Positions 6,779 through 14,747 of a DNA stretch of 19,224 nt are shown one piece after another; within the stretch, counting starts at the first letter, position 1; each line of letters starts with the position of its first letter. A model generated the notes under the pieces. It was not told where the DNA came from, did no database searches, and saw only the letters and a list, made by a program, of their open reading frames with translations. A program made the position numbers and the translations under genes. This DNA is from UBA1764 sp045642565 (lineage in GTDB: Bacteria; Bacillota; Clostridia; Peptostreptococcales; Anaerovoracaceae), in the NCBI GenBank assembly GCA_045642565.1, contig JAZUJE010000004.1:1-19224 (forward strand), read 5' to 3'.

Positions 6779-9004
6779 ATGGCAGAAAATTTAAAGAAAA
6801 TAGATTACTTAAGTAAATTAAATAAAGAACAATACAAGGCAGCGATTACTATTGATGGCCCGCTTTTGATCTTAGCCGGAGCTGGCTCTGGTAAAACAAA
6901 TACTATGACTCACAGAATCGCATATATGATTAAGGACAAAAATATTTCGCCTTATTCTATTTTAGCTGTGACTTTTACAAATAAAGCAGCCAAAGAAATG
7001 CGAGATAGAGTAGAGTCTTTAATTGGCTCTGAATTTGACAATGCTAAGATTTCATGGATGTGGATTCAAACATTTCATTCAGCCTGTCTCAGAATTTTAA
7101 GAGTTGATGCAGAAAGGCTTGGATATGCCAAGAATTTTGTAGTTTATGATCCTGTGGATCAAAAATCTTTAATTAAAAAAATAGTAAAAGAACTCGAATT
7201 TGATGATAAGCGGTTTAATCCATCATATGTTATAGGAAATATTTCTGCAGCTAAAGAGAAGGAATGGAATGCCGAAATCTTTAGAAAGCATTATGCTGAT
7301 AGCGAGCCTGAACTTTGCAGAATATTTGAGAAGTATGAAATAGCATTAAAGAAAAATAATGCTATGGATTTTGATGATTTGATTTTTAATACTGTAAAGC
7401 TTTTTGAAACGAATCCTGATGTGCTTGAAAAGTATCAATCAAAGTTTCAATACATAATGGTTGATGAGTATCAGGATACAAACATGCTTCAGTACAAGTT
7501 GATAAAGATGCTTGCTGAAAAATGCGGAAACATTTGCGTTGTTGGTGATGACGACCAGTGTATTTATCAATGGCGTGGCGCAGATATTCGAAATATCTTA
7601 GAGTTTGAAAAAGATTTTGCAGGCACAAAAGTAATTAAACTTGAGCAAAATTACAGAAGTACATCAAATATAATTAACGCCGCGCATAGCGTAATTGTTA
7701 ATAATCTTAAAAGAAAAGATAAGCAAATGAGAACAGATGCTGAGGCCGGTGACAAGATTGAATACTATCGTGCAAGCGATGATAAAGAAGAGGCTCGTTG
7801 GACTGCGGAAAAAATAAGAGCTATGATGCGCAAAAATCCCGAACTTCACTATTCAGATTTTGCAATCTTATATAGAAACAATGTTCAATCAAGACGCTTT
7901 GAAGAATGCTTTATGACAAAGGATATGCCATATCAAGTTTTGTCGGGGCTTAGATATTATGACAGAAAAGAAGTTAAAGATATGTTGGCATATATGCGTC
8001 TTGTTGTAAATACAGCAGACGATGTGTCACTTCTTAGAATTATAAATACTCCAAGGCGTGGTATAGGAGCAAAAAGTATTGAAGCTATTACAAGTCTTGC
8101 TGATAATATGGGCTTTAGTGCTTTTGAAGCGATGAAATCGATTGGAGCTGCTCCGGAGCTGATTGAACTTTATAAATCTTTGGAAATAGAAAAGGACAGG
8201 CTGTCTGTTTCTGATATATATGATATTCTTCTTGACAGAACAGGATATCTTAAGGCATTAGAAGATATGAAATCTGTAGAGGCTGATGCCAGAATCGAAA
8301 ACCTCTTAGAATTCAAATCTGTAATTTTGGATAAACAAAAAGAAGCAGACGAGCTCGGAGAAACTTTGACTATTGATAACTTTATGGAAAGTCTTACCTT
8401 AGTTTCGGATGTTGATAATCACGACCCGACACAGGATGCAATTACATTAATGACTTTGCATTCGGCAAAAGGTTTGGAATTTCCGGTAGTGTTTATGCCC
8501 GGCATGGAAACAGGGCTTTTCCCAAGTTATAGAAGTTTTAATAGAGTCGGCGGTGTAGATGAAGAGAGACGACTTTGTTATGTTGGCATAACGAGAGCTA
8601 TGAAAAATCTTTTCTTGTCATCTGCGGAATGGCGTACAATGTATGGTCGCATGGAAGCAGCGCTTGAAAGTCAGTTCTTAAAAGAAATTGATAAAAAATA
8701 TCTGACAGGGCATGCTGTATATGATAAGAAAATGGGCAGAAGTGCTGATAGATATGATGAAGCGAGAACTATTTCAAGTGGGGGATATGTTTCGCCTGTC
8801 AGCATAATTCAACAAATGAAAGCTGCGAAGCCAATGCGCCAAACTCTTGCGGATGTTGATATTAAACCGGGAGAGAAGGTAGAACATACAAAATTTGGTA
8901 TTGGTATTGTACTTGATGTAGATGGTAATATAATAAGTGTAAAATTTGAAGACGGAACCAAGCGCTTAGCAAAGGATATGGCTCCGCTTACAAAGGTGAA
9001 ATAA
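6779..9004 (+). CDS. pcrA: ATP-dependent DNA helicase PcrA (UvrD family)
   Basis: PcrA is the 3'-5' superfamily 1A helicase of Gram-positive bacteria, acting in nucleotide excision repair, removal of RecA filaments, rolling-circle plasmid replication and transcription-replication conflicts. The 741-residue product has normal length. Motifs: L-A-G-A-G-S-G-K-T (Lys39), T-F-T-N-K-A-A, D-E-Y-Q-D-T (229-234), G-D-D-D-Q-C-I-Y-Q-W-R-G-A (256-268), L-E-Q-N-Y-R-S-T, T-L-H-S-A-K-G-L-E-F and Y-V-G-I-T-R-A. The last 40 residues (H-T-K-F-G-I-G to the final A-P-L) match the Tudor-like C-terminal domain that binds RNA polymerase in PcrA, which favours PcrA over Rep. The start at 6779 has only a weak ribosome site (GAGAA), 24 bp after addA. 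The stop TAA overlaps the ligA start by one base (ATAATG), so the two are probably translationally coupled. The pcrA-ligA pair is common in Firmicutes. Confidence 0.96.
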   Translation: MAENLKKIDYLSKLNKEQYKAAITIDGPLLILAGAGSGKTNTMTHRIAYMIKDKNISPYSILAVTFTNKAAKEMRDRVESLIGSEFDNAKISWMWIQTFHSACLRILRVDAERLGYAKNFVVYDPVDQKSLIKKIVKELEFDDKRFNPSYVIGNISAAKEKEWNAEIFRKHYADSEPELCRIFEKYEIALKKNNAMDFDDLIFNTVKLFETNPDVLEKYQSKFQYIMVDEYQDTNMLQYKLIKMLAEKCGNICVVGDDDQCIYQWRGADIRNILEFEKDFAGTKVIKLEQNYRSTSNIINAAHSVIVNNLKRKDKQMRTDAEAGDKIEYYRASDDKEEARWTAEKIRAMMRKNPELHYSDFAILYRNNVQSRRFEECFMTKDMPYQVLSGLRYYDRKEVKDMLAYMRLVVNTADDVSLLRIINTPRRGIGAKSIEAITSLADNMGFSAFEAMKSIGAAPELIELYKSLEIEKDRLSVSDIYDILLDRTGYLKALEDMKSVEADARIENLLEFKSVILDKQKEADELGETLTIDNFMESLTLVSDVDNHDPTQDAITLMTLHSAKGLEFPVVFMPGMETGLFPSYRSFNRVGGVDEERRLCYVGITRAMKNLFLSSAEWRTMYGRMEAALESQFLKEIDKKYLTGHAVYDKKMGRSADRYDEARTISSGGYVSPVSIIQQMKAAKPMRQTLADVDIKPGEKVEHTKFGIGIVLDVDGNIISVKFEDGTKRLAKDMAPLTKVK

Positions 9005-10995
9005 TGAATTCAAAAGAGAGGATAGAAGAGCTTTATAAGCTCATTGCCTATCACAACCAAAGATATTATGACAATGATGACCCAGAGATTAGCGATTATG
9101 AATATGATCAGCTGTCTTTGGAACTTAGAGCGCTTGAAAAAGAATATCCGGAATTGGTTCATGAGGACACCCCAACAAAACATGTCCATGGTGAACAAAA
9201 ACGTGAATTTAAAAAAGTAGAGCATGATGTTCCTGTAATTTCACTTCAGGATGTTTTTTCAAAAGAAGAAGTATACGATTTTGTAAACAGAGTTAAAGCT
9301 GAAATCCCTGATGCGGTTTTTGCTGTTGAAAGAAAGATTGATGGATTAACTTTGGTTCTCAGATATAAATATGGTAAGTTGGTTGAGGCTATTACCAGAG
9401 GTGATGGAATTATCGGAGAAGGCGTTTATGAAAATGCTTTAGCTATTAAAAGTGTTCCAAAAACTATACCGAATGATTTGCCATATCTTGAAGTTCGTGG
9501 CGAATGTTATATGTCCACTGAAAGCTTCGAGGCTGCAAATAGAAGACAGCTTGAAGGCGGAAGTCGTCCATATCAAAACAGAAGAAATGCTGCGGCGGGA
9601 ACTTTGCGTCAGCTTGATCCGAAGATTGTCGCTGCCAGAGGCCTTGATATATTTATTTTTAATATGGAGGTTTGTGAGGGCAAAGAATTCAGTTCTCATA
9701 TAGAATCTTTGGAGTGGCTTACATCCCAAGGCTTTGAAACTTCTCCGGGAATCACAAAACATACAACAGCTGATGAAGTTTGGGCGGCAATAGAAGATAT
9801 AGGCAATACTCGTTGGGATCTTAATTTTGCTATAGATGGTGCAGTTGTAAAAGTCGATAGCTTGTCACAGCGCAAGGCATTGGGAATGACATCAAAGGTT
9901 CCGCATTGGGCTGTTGCATATAAATATCCTCCGGAACAAAAAGAAACAATAGTTGAAGATATTGTAGTTCAGGTAGGACGAACAGGACGTATGACGCCTC
10001 TTGCAATACTTTCACCAATTAGACTTGCAGAAACAACTGTATCTCGAGCAACATTAAACAATCAAGATTACATTGATGAAAAAGATGTAAGAATCGGAGA
10101 TACTGTTATAGTCCAAAAGGCGGGAGATATTATACCTGAAGTTCTTAGGGTTGTGAGAGAAAAACGTCCTCAGGGAACAAAGTCTTATCATATGCCGGAT
10201 AAATGTCCTGTGTGCGGAGCGAAAGCAGAAAGAGAAGATGGCGGAGTTCATCTTCATTGCACAGGAGATAATTGTCCTGCAAAAGACAGCAGGTCTATGG
10301 CATACTTTATAAGCAAAGATGCTATGAATATGGAAGGATTTGGCCCTGCGGCAATAGAGAGCTTAATTTCTGAAGGATATATTAAGAGCATTCCTGATAT
10401 TTACGGTTTAGCAGAATTTAAAGAGAGACTTATAGAAGAAGGCATAGTTGGTAAAGAGAAGAGCGTTAATAATATTCTTAATGCTATTGAAAAATCTAAA
10501 GCCAATAACATAGATAGACTTATTACGGGACTTGGAATCAGAAATGTGGGTAAGCAATCAGCTAAAATCTTAGCTGCGAAATATCCTGATATGAAGTCTC
10601 TTATGGCGGCAAGTCCTATGGAGCTTATGACTCTTCCGGATTTTGGAGAAATTGCGGCAACAGATATTACAGAATTTTTTGCCGATAAGAAAAATCAAGA
10701 GATGATATTACGGCTTGAAGAGCTTGGCGTAAATATGAAGTCTGTATCTTCTCTTGAAAAGAAGGATGATAGATTTGCCGGAATGACATTTGTTTTAACG
10801 GGAACTCTTCCAAGCATGAAGAGGGATGAGGCAAGTGCAATTATAGAAAGCTTTGGTGGCAAAGCCAGCGGTTCAGTTTCTAAGAAAACGACTTATGTCC
10901 TTGCCGGAGCTGAAGCGGGATCAAAACTTACTAAAGCTGAGGAGCTTGGTATTAAGATAATAGATGAAGAAGAATTTAGGGAGATGATTAAATAA
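9004..10995 (+). CDS. ligA: NAD+-dependent DNA ligase LigA
   Basis: LigA seals nicks in duplex DNA during replication and repair, using NAD+ to adenylate itself. The 663-residue product has the full domain order. Ia is the N-terminal NMN-binding part (Y-H-N-x-R-Y-Y and D-Y-E-Y-D). The adenylation domain carries K-I-D-G with nucleophile Lys111, and the R-G-E and Y-Q-N-R-R-N-A-A-A-G-T-L-R segments. An OB fold follows. The zinc finger has Cys401, 404, 419 and 424. Helix-hairpin-helix repeats come next (G-I-R-N-V-G-K-Q-S-A near 511-520), and a C-terminal BRCT domain covers about 588-663. AGGTGA stands 5 bases before the ATG, and the start overlaps the pcrA stop by one base. The stop again overlaps the next start by one base. 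Nothing is missing or broken. Confidence 0.98.
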   Translation: MNSKERIEELYKLIAYHNQRYYDNDDPEISDYEYDQLSLELRALEKEYPELVHEDTPTKHVHGEQKREFKKVEHDVPVISLQDVFSKEEVYDFVNRVKAEIPDAVFAVERKIDGLTLVLRYKYGKLVEAITRGDGIIGEGVYENALAIKSVPKTIPNDLPYLEVRGECYMSTESFEAANRRQLEGGSRPYQNRRNAAAGTLRQLDPKIVAARGLDIFIFNMEVCEGKEFSSHIESLEWLTSQGFETSPGITKHTTADEVWAAIEDIGNTRWDLNFAIDGAVVKVDSLSQRKALGMTSKVPHWAVAYKYPPEQKETIVEDIVVQVGRTGRMTPLAILSPIRLAETTVSRATLNNQDYIDEKDVRIGDTVIVQKAGDIIPEVLRVVREKRPQGTKSYHMPDKCPVCGAKAEREDGGVHLHCTGDNCPAKDSRSMAYFISKDAMNMEGFGPAAIESLISEGYIKSIPDIYGLAEFKERLIEEGIVGKEKSVNNILNAIEKSKANNIDRLITGLGIRNVGKQSAKILAAKYPDMKSLMAASPMELMTLPDFGEIAATDITEFFADKKNQEMILRLEELGVNMKSVSSLEKKDDRFAGMTFVLTGTLPSMKRDEASAIIESFGGKASGSVSKKTTYVLAGAEAGSKLTKAEELGIKIIDEEEFREMIK

Positions 10996-11846
10996 TGGAT
11001 AAAAAAGTTTTAAGTATCCAGGATATATCATGCTTTGGACAGTGTAGCACAACTGTTGCACTTCCGATTATTTCTGCTTGCGGGATAGAATGTGCAATTT
11101 TACCATCGGCAGTTCTTTCAACACATACTGCCGGAAAATTCAGAGAAACAGGCTTCGCTTGTATAGACTTAGTAGATGAGTTCCCAAAGATTTTTGATAA
11201 ATGGAATCAAGCACAAGTAAAATTTGACTGCATTTATACAGGATATCTTGGTTCTGTAAAGCATATAGAATATGTAAAACAACTTATGCATGATTGCTAT
11301 AAGGTGGTAGATCCTGCCATGGCTGATGACGGAAAATTGTATCCGGCATTTGATTCTTTATATGTTGATGCTATGAAAGATTTATGTGCTATGGCAGATG
11401 TAATACTTCCGAATATTTCAGAAGCTTGTCTTTTGACATCTATGGAATATAAAGAAAATTATACTGAAGCTTATATAAGAGACCTTTGTTATAAACTTGA
11501 AGCTATGGGATGCAAGAATATTGTTATGACCGGAGTAAGCTTTAACGAAGGAAAAACCGGAGTAGTGGTTTATGAATCGGGAGATTTTAAATACTATGAA
11601 CATAAGAAAATTGAAAAGTCTTATCATGGCACGGGTGATATCTATTCATCAGTTTTTGTCGGAGCAAAGATGAGAGGTCTTGATACTTATGTTGCCGCAG
11701 GCCTTGCCGCTGCATTTACCTGTGGTTGCATAGAACGCACAATAGACGATGATAGCCATTGGTATGGCGTAAAATTTGAGGGGGCTCTTAAAGATCTTCC
11801 TAATGCAATAGATACAATTTTAACTCAAGATTTGAAGAAGGAATAA
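10995..11846 (+). CDS. Pyridoxamine/pyridoxal kinase-like (PfkB/ribokinase superfamily)
   Basis: This 283-residue protein belongs to the ribokinase superfamily branch that includes pyridoxal kinases PdxK/PdxY, which phosphorylate B6 vitamers to the 5'-phosphates. Visible features are the N-terminal substrate-binding strand L-S-I-Q-D-I-S-C-F-G, an S-T-H-T segment, Y-T-G-Y-L-G-S near 81-87, D-P-A-M-A-D-D-G-K-L-Y (106-116), L-P-N-I-S-E-A near 138-144, and the anion-hole/catalytic G-T-G-D (212-215, catalytic Asp215). The closest group I recall is the pyridoxamine kinase of anaerobic Firmicutes. Exact vitamer choice is not readable, and a related hydroxymethylpyrimidine kinase activity cannot be excluded. 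It starts inside the ligA stop (ATAATG) and lies 3 bp before the M20 peptidase gene, so it shares the repair-gene transcript. Confidence 0.85.
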   Translation: MDKKVLSIQDISCFGQCSTTVALPIISACGIECAILPSAVLSTHTAGKFRETGFACIDLVDEFPKIFDKWNQAQVKFDCIYTGYLGSVKHIEYVKQLMHDCYKVVDPAMADDGKLYPAFDSLYVDAMKDLCAMADVILPNISEACLLTSMEYKENYTEAYIRDLCYKLEAMGCKNIVMTGVSFNEGKTGVVVYESGDFKYYEHKKIEKSYHGTGDIYSSVFVGAKMRGLDTYVAAGLAAAFTCGCIERTIDDDSHWYGVKFEGALKDLPNAIDTILTQDLKKE

Positions 11847-11849
11847 AAA

Positions 11850-13172
11850 ATGGATGAAAGAACCCAAAAGTATGCAAATACTTTATCAAAGATGATACAA
11901 AAAGAAACTATATCGTATTATGACCAAACAGATAAAACGAAATTCAGAGAGTTTCATCAGTTAATAAAAGATTTATTTCCAAATATTTTTAGACTTGTAG
12001 AGTTTGAAGAATTTAACGGAAGTATTCTTTTCATATGGCGCGGAAAAAATAAAGATGCAATGCCTATTCTTTTGATGAATCATCATGATGTTGTTGAGGC
12101 TGAAGGAGAATGGGAGCATGGAGCTTTCTCAGGTGATATAGCAGATGGCAAACTCTGGGGCAGAGGAACGCTTGATAATAAGGGCGGTCTTTGGGGCATG
12201 CTTCAAGCCGCAGATGAACTCGCCGCAGAAGGTTTTGTTCCTAACGTAGATATTTATTTTGAATCGGCTTGCACCGAAGAAACCGATGGAGAGGGCGCTG
12301 ATACAATTGCTAAAGAGCTTAAAAAGAGAGGCGTTAGATTTTCTATGGTTCTCGATGAAGGCGGAATGATTATGTACGAGCCGATTATCGGAGCGAAAGG
12401 TCTGTTTGCAATGGTAGGCATGGGTGAAAAAGGTTGTGCAGAGCTCGAATTTATTGCTCGCAGCAATGGTGGCCATGCATCTACTCCGGAAAGGAATACT
12501 CCTCTTGTTCGTTTAGGACAATTCATGGCAGAAGTTGATTCTTCAAAAGTTTTCGATGCAGAACTTTCTCCGGTTATATGTGAAATGTTTAAAAGACTTG
12601 CTCCATCAGTTGGTGGTGTAATCGGAAATGTTTTAGGAAAACCTGATTTGTTTTCTCCTATTATTCAGGCCGTTATGCCAAGAGCTTCAGCAACAGCAAA
12701 TGCATTGCTTCAGACAACTATCGCATTTACAATGGCAAGAGGTTCGAATGCAAGAAATGTTATTCCTGCGGAAGCTTCTGTAATAGGTAATATGAGAATT
12801 TCACATCACCAAGGGTATGCAAGTTCACTCGCCGCAATCAAAAAAATTGCAGACAAGTATGATTTAGAAGTAGTAGAGCTTATGCCTGCACAGGAATCTC
12901 CACTGGCAGATTTTAATAGCTATGGGTTTAAGCTCATTGAATCCGCTATTGATAAGGCCTTTGGCAACGTTAGGGCAGTTCCTTATATTATGACAGGCGC
13001 AAGTGATTCGAGATTTATGGCGCGTGTTTGTGATAATTGTTTCCATTTTGTTCCGTTTATTATCAGTGAAGATCAAAGAGAAGCTATTCATGGAATAAAT
13101 GAATGTGTTGATGTGTCTACATTGGCTCCTGCTGTAGATTTTTATAAATATATTATCTCGGAGGCAAAATAA
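11850..13172 (+). CDS. M20 family metallopeptidase (carboxypeptidase S-like)
   Basis: This is a 440-residue zinc amidohydrolase of peptidase family M20. Likely metal and catalytic residues follow the family order: His78 and Asp80 in N-H-H-D-V-V, bridging Asp109 in G-R-G-T-L-D-N-K, Glu143-Glu144 in C-T-E-E-T-D-G, Asp169 in L-D-E-G-G, and a late His in R-E-A-I-H-G. The W-G-R-G and L-D-E-G-G forms, and the G-H-A-S-T-P-E-R dimer-domain segment, resemble the carboxypeptidase S / PM20D1 branch more than the di- or tripeptidases. Such enzymes cleave C-terminal residues or N-acyl amino acids. No signal peptide is seen, so it is cytosolic. GAAGGA lies about 7 bases before the ATG. The stop overlaps the next gene, a transporter, by one base. 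That coupling suggests uptake and hydrolysis of, or export of products from, the same substrate class. The actual substrate is not known. Confidence 0.88.
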   Translation: MDERTQKYANTLSKMIQKETISYYDQTDKTKFREFHQLIKDLFPNIFRLVEFEEFNGSILFIWRGKNKDAMPILLMNHHDVVEAEGEWEHGAFSGDIADGKLWGRGTLDNKGGLWGMLQAADELAAEGFVPNVDIYFESACTEETDGEGADTIAKELKKRGVRFSMVLDEGGMIMYEPIIGAKGLFAMVGMGEKGCAELEFIARSNGGHASTPERNTPLVRLGQFMAEVDSSKVFDAELSPVICEMFKRLAPSVGGVIGNVLGKPDLFSPIIQAVMPRASATANALLQTTIAFTMARGSNARNVIPAEASVIGNMRISHHQGYASSLAAIKKIADKYDLEVVELMPAQESPLADFNSYGFKLIESAIDKAFGNVRAVPYIMTGASDSRFMARVCDNCFHFVPFIISEDQREAIHGINECVDVSTLAPAVDFYKYIISEAK

Positions 13173-14491
13173 TGCAAAACGAAAAAGATAAAAGCTTACA
13201 GATAAGTAAAAAATCATTTATTACTGCGATTATTGTTATTGCAGTGCTTATGGTCGCAAGCTTTATTTTGACTTTAATTCTTCCTGATTGCAGTATTCCT
13301 GTTTGGAAGTGGATACTGTCTCCTGTACTTGTGTTGACTGTAGATGGTAGTGCAACAATTATTGCAGTGCTTATTTTTCTGCTTGTAATTGGCGGAATTT
13401 TCAGTGCACTTGATGCATGCGGGCTGATGAAATATATGCTTAACAAAATTGCATATAAATTTGGCTCTCAAAAATATAAATTAATGGCCGTTGTAATATT
13501 TTTCTTTATGGCAATGGGTGCTTTGATTGGATCTTTTGAGGAATGCGTTCCTATGGTTCCTATTGTTGTCGGCCTTGCACTTAGACTCGGATGGGATAAA
13601 AAAGTAGGTTTAGCTATGAGCATGCTTTCAGTTGGATGCGGATTCGCTGCCGGAGTTTTTAATCCATTTACTGTTGGTGTTGCTCAAAAGCTTTCGGGAC
13701 TCCCTATGTTTTCAGGGGCATGGCTTAGGGTTGTAAGCTTCGTCTTAATTTATGCTTTATTGCTGATTTTTGTAAGAGCTTATGCAAAGAAAATTGATAA
13801 GGGTAATAACGAGCAGACACAATTTAGCGAAGATAAAAATTTAGATTTGGGCTTTAAACTTTTTGCCGGCATTATGCTTGCGGGAATTATCCTTGTTCTT
13901 TCATCTGCATTTATTACAGCTTTGCAAGATTATACTTTAATAATAGTTGCTGTTGTTTTCCTTGTTGCAGGAATATTATCAAGTAGCGTAGCAAGGATTG
14001 GCGCTAAGCAACTCGGTAAATCTATGCTTAGTGGTGTAGTGGGAATGCTTCCTGCTGTACTTATGATACTTATGGCATCTTCAATTAAATATACTCTGGA
14101 AACTGCCGGAGCATTAGATGTAATTCTTAAAGCTGCAATAACTATTGCTGAGAGTTTACCAAAGTGGGCCGTAATACTATTTATTTACTTGATAGTATTA
14201 GTAATGAATTTCTTCATTGCATCAGGCTCTGCAAAGGCATTTATGCTTATTCCTTTGATTGTTCCTGTTGCAGAGGTTTTTGGAATATCATCACAGCTTT
14301 GTGTTGTAGCCTTTGCATTTGGAGACGGATTTTCAAATGTATTTTATCCGACAAACCCGGCGCTTTTGATAAGCCTTGGGCTTGCCGATGTAAGTTATAC
14401 AGAGTGGGCAAAATGGTCGGGTAAATTCCAGATAATGAATCTGATTTTAACTTGTTTAATCTTACTTTTGGGTTTATCTTTGGGATATTAA
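13172..14491 (+). CDS. YfcC/DcuC-family transporter
   Basis: This integral membrane protein of 439 residues has about 11-13 predicted helices and a short charged cytosolic N-terminus. It matches the YfcC branch of the DcuC-like C4-dicarboxylate/basic amino-acid carriers. The marks are G-S-F-E-E-C-V-P-M-V-P-I in the first half, then G-F-A-A-G-V-F-N-P-F-T-V-G-V-A-Q, and in the second half the pseudo-repeat S-G-S-A-K-A-F-M-L-I-P-L with F-Y-P-T-N-P-A-L-L. Family members carry dicarboxylates, ornithine/arginine or related small acids; the substrate here is open. The start overlaps the stop of the M20 peptidase by one base, so synthesis is likely coupled and the pair may work on the same metabolites, as abgAB and abgT do in E. 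coli. It is the last gene before the terminator at 14514. Confidence 0.85.
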   Translation: MQNEKDKSLQISKKSFITAIIVIAVLMVASFILTLILPDCSIPVWKWILSPVLVLTVDGSATIIAVLIFLLVIGGIFSALDACGLMKYMLNKIAYKFGSQKYKLMAVVIFFFMAMGALIGSFEECVPMVPIVVGLALRLGWDKKVGLAMSMLSVGCGFAAGVFNPFTVGVAQKLSGLPMFSGAWLRVVSFVLIYALLLIFVRAYAKKIDKGNNEQTQFSEDKNLDLGFKLFAGIMLAGIILVLSSAFITALQDYTLIIVAVVFLVAGILSSSVARIGAKQLGKSMLSGVVGMLPAVLMILMASSIKYTLETAGALDVILKAAITIAESLPKWAVILFIYLIVLVMNFFIASGSAKAFMLIPLIVPVAEVFGISSQLCVVAFAFGDGFSNVFYPTNPALLISLGLADVSYTEWAKWSGKFQIMNLILTCLILLLGLSLGY

Positions 14492-14513
14492 TTTATAATT
14501 TTTAACAATTTGC

Positions 14514-14547
14514 AAAAAGCCCCTGTGTTATGGCAGGGGCTTTTTAT
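14514..14547 (+). terminator. Intrinsic terminator after the addA-yfcC run
   Basis: A perfect 12-bp stem (14514-14525 with 14534-14545) carries an 8-base loop, a G-C-rich core of seven pairs and a terminal T run. It lies 22 bp after the YfcC-like stop and just before the SRP RNA promoter, so it separates the two transcription units. The stem's A-rich 5' side gives weak termination potential on the minus strand too, but no gene there needs it. Confidence 0.93.
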
Positions 14548-14575
14548 AGAAAAAGTGCGGCAAAAATGTTATAAT
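14547..14575 (+). promoter_or_regulatory. Predicted SRP RNA promoter
   Basis: TATAAT at 14570-14575 is preceded by TG at 14567-14568 (extended -10). TAGAAA at 14547-14552, a 4 of 6 match to the -35 consensus, lies 17 bp upstream. Initiation near 14582 would give about 20 extra 5' bases before the SRP rod, which would have to be trimmed. The hexamer begins right at the end of the preceding terminator. Confidence 0.7.
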
Positions 14576-14601
14576 ATCATGTCAATGATTACTAATAATA
14601 T

Positions 14602-14730
14602 ATGACCCGCCTGATGAGCCCGGGTCCTGCGCAACGGGATGCTGTGAACCTAGTCAGGTCCGGAAGGAAGCAGCTATAAGCGGATTTTCTTGTGTGCCGC
14701 AGACAAGCCTGGGTTCATTAGACGGGTTAT
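14602..14730 (+). ncRNA. ffs: Signal recognition particle RNA, small (4.5S-like) type
   Basis: The RNA binds Ffh and FtsY to target membrane proteins. The conserved helix 8 apex is unmistakable: A-G-T-C-A-G-G-T-C-C at 14652-14661, the GGAA tetraloop at 14662-14665, then G-G-A-A-G-C-A-G-C. The arms fold back as a long rod. C-T-G-C-G near 14626 pairs with C-G-C-A-G near 14698, the segment 14611-14625 pairs with 14704-14720, and GACCCG at 14604-14609 closes with CGGGTT at 14723-14728. Length is about 130 bases. There is no room for the Alu-type domain of the roughly 270-base Bacillus RNA, because a terminator lies upstream and dnaX downstream. The rod is followed by a T-rich stretch (14727-14738), so its base can act as a terminator. 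The ends are estimated from pairing. The position directly before dnaX is a classic Firmicutes arrangement. Confidence 0.96.
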
Positions 14731-14747
14731 TTCTTTTTAGGAGAATT

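Noticed and set aside
723..13471. Many open frames of 60-117 codons antisense to or out of frame with the large genes (for example 1880-2086, 9439-9762, 12864-13217)
   Set aside because: They lie entirely within strongly supported genes, have unnatural composition and no recognisable domain or ribosome site; they are shadows of the real frames.
14492..14601. Possible riboswitch or leader in the gap before the SRP RNA
   Set aside because: The gap is fully explained by the terminator at 14514-14545 and the SRP promoter; no other structured element is visible.
14579..14605. Eight-codon leader ORF (ATG TCA ATG ... TGA) before the SRP RNA
   Set aside because: It starts before the predicted transcription start, has no ribosome site, and runs into a structured RNA gene; probably chance.
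14694..14747. In-frame upstream ATG that would lengthen DnaX by 18 residues
   Set aside because: It lies inside the conserved SRP RNA rod, has no ribosome site, and the added residues do not match any DnaX. AGGAGA sits just before 14748.
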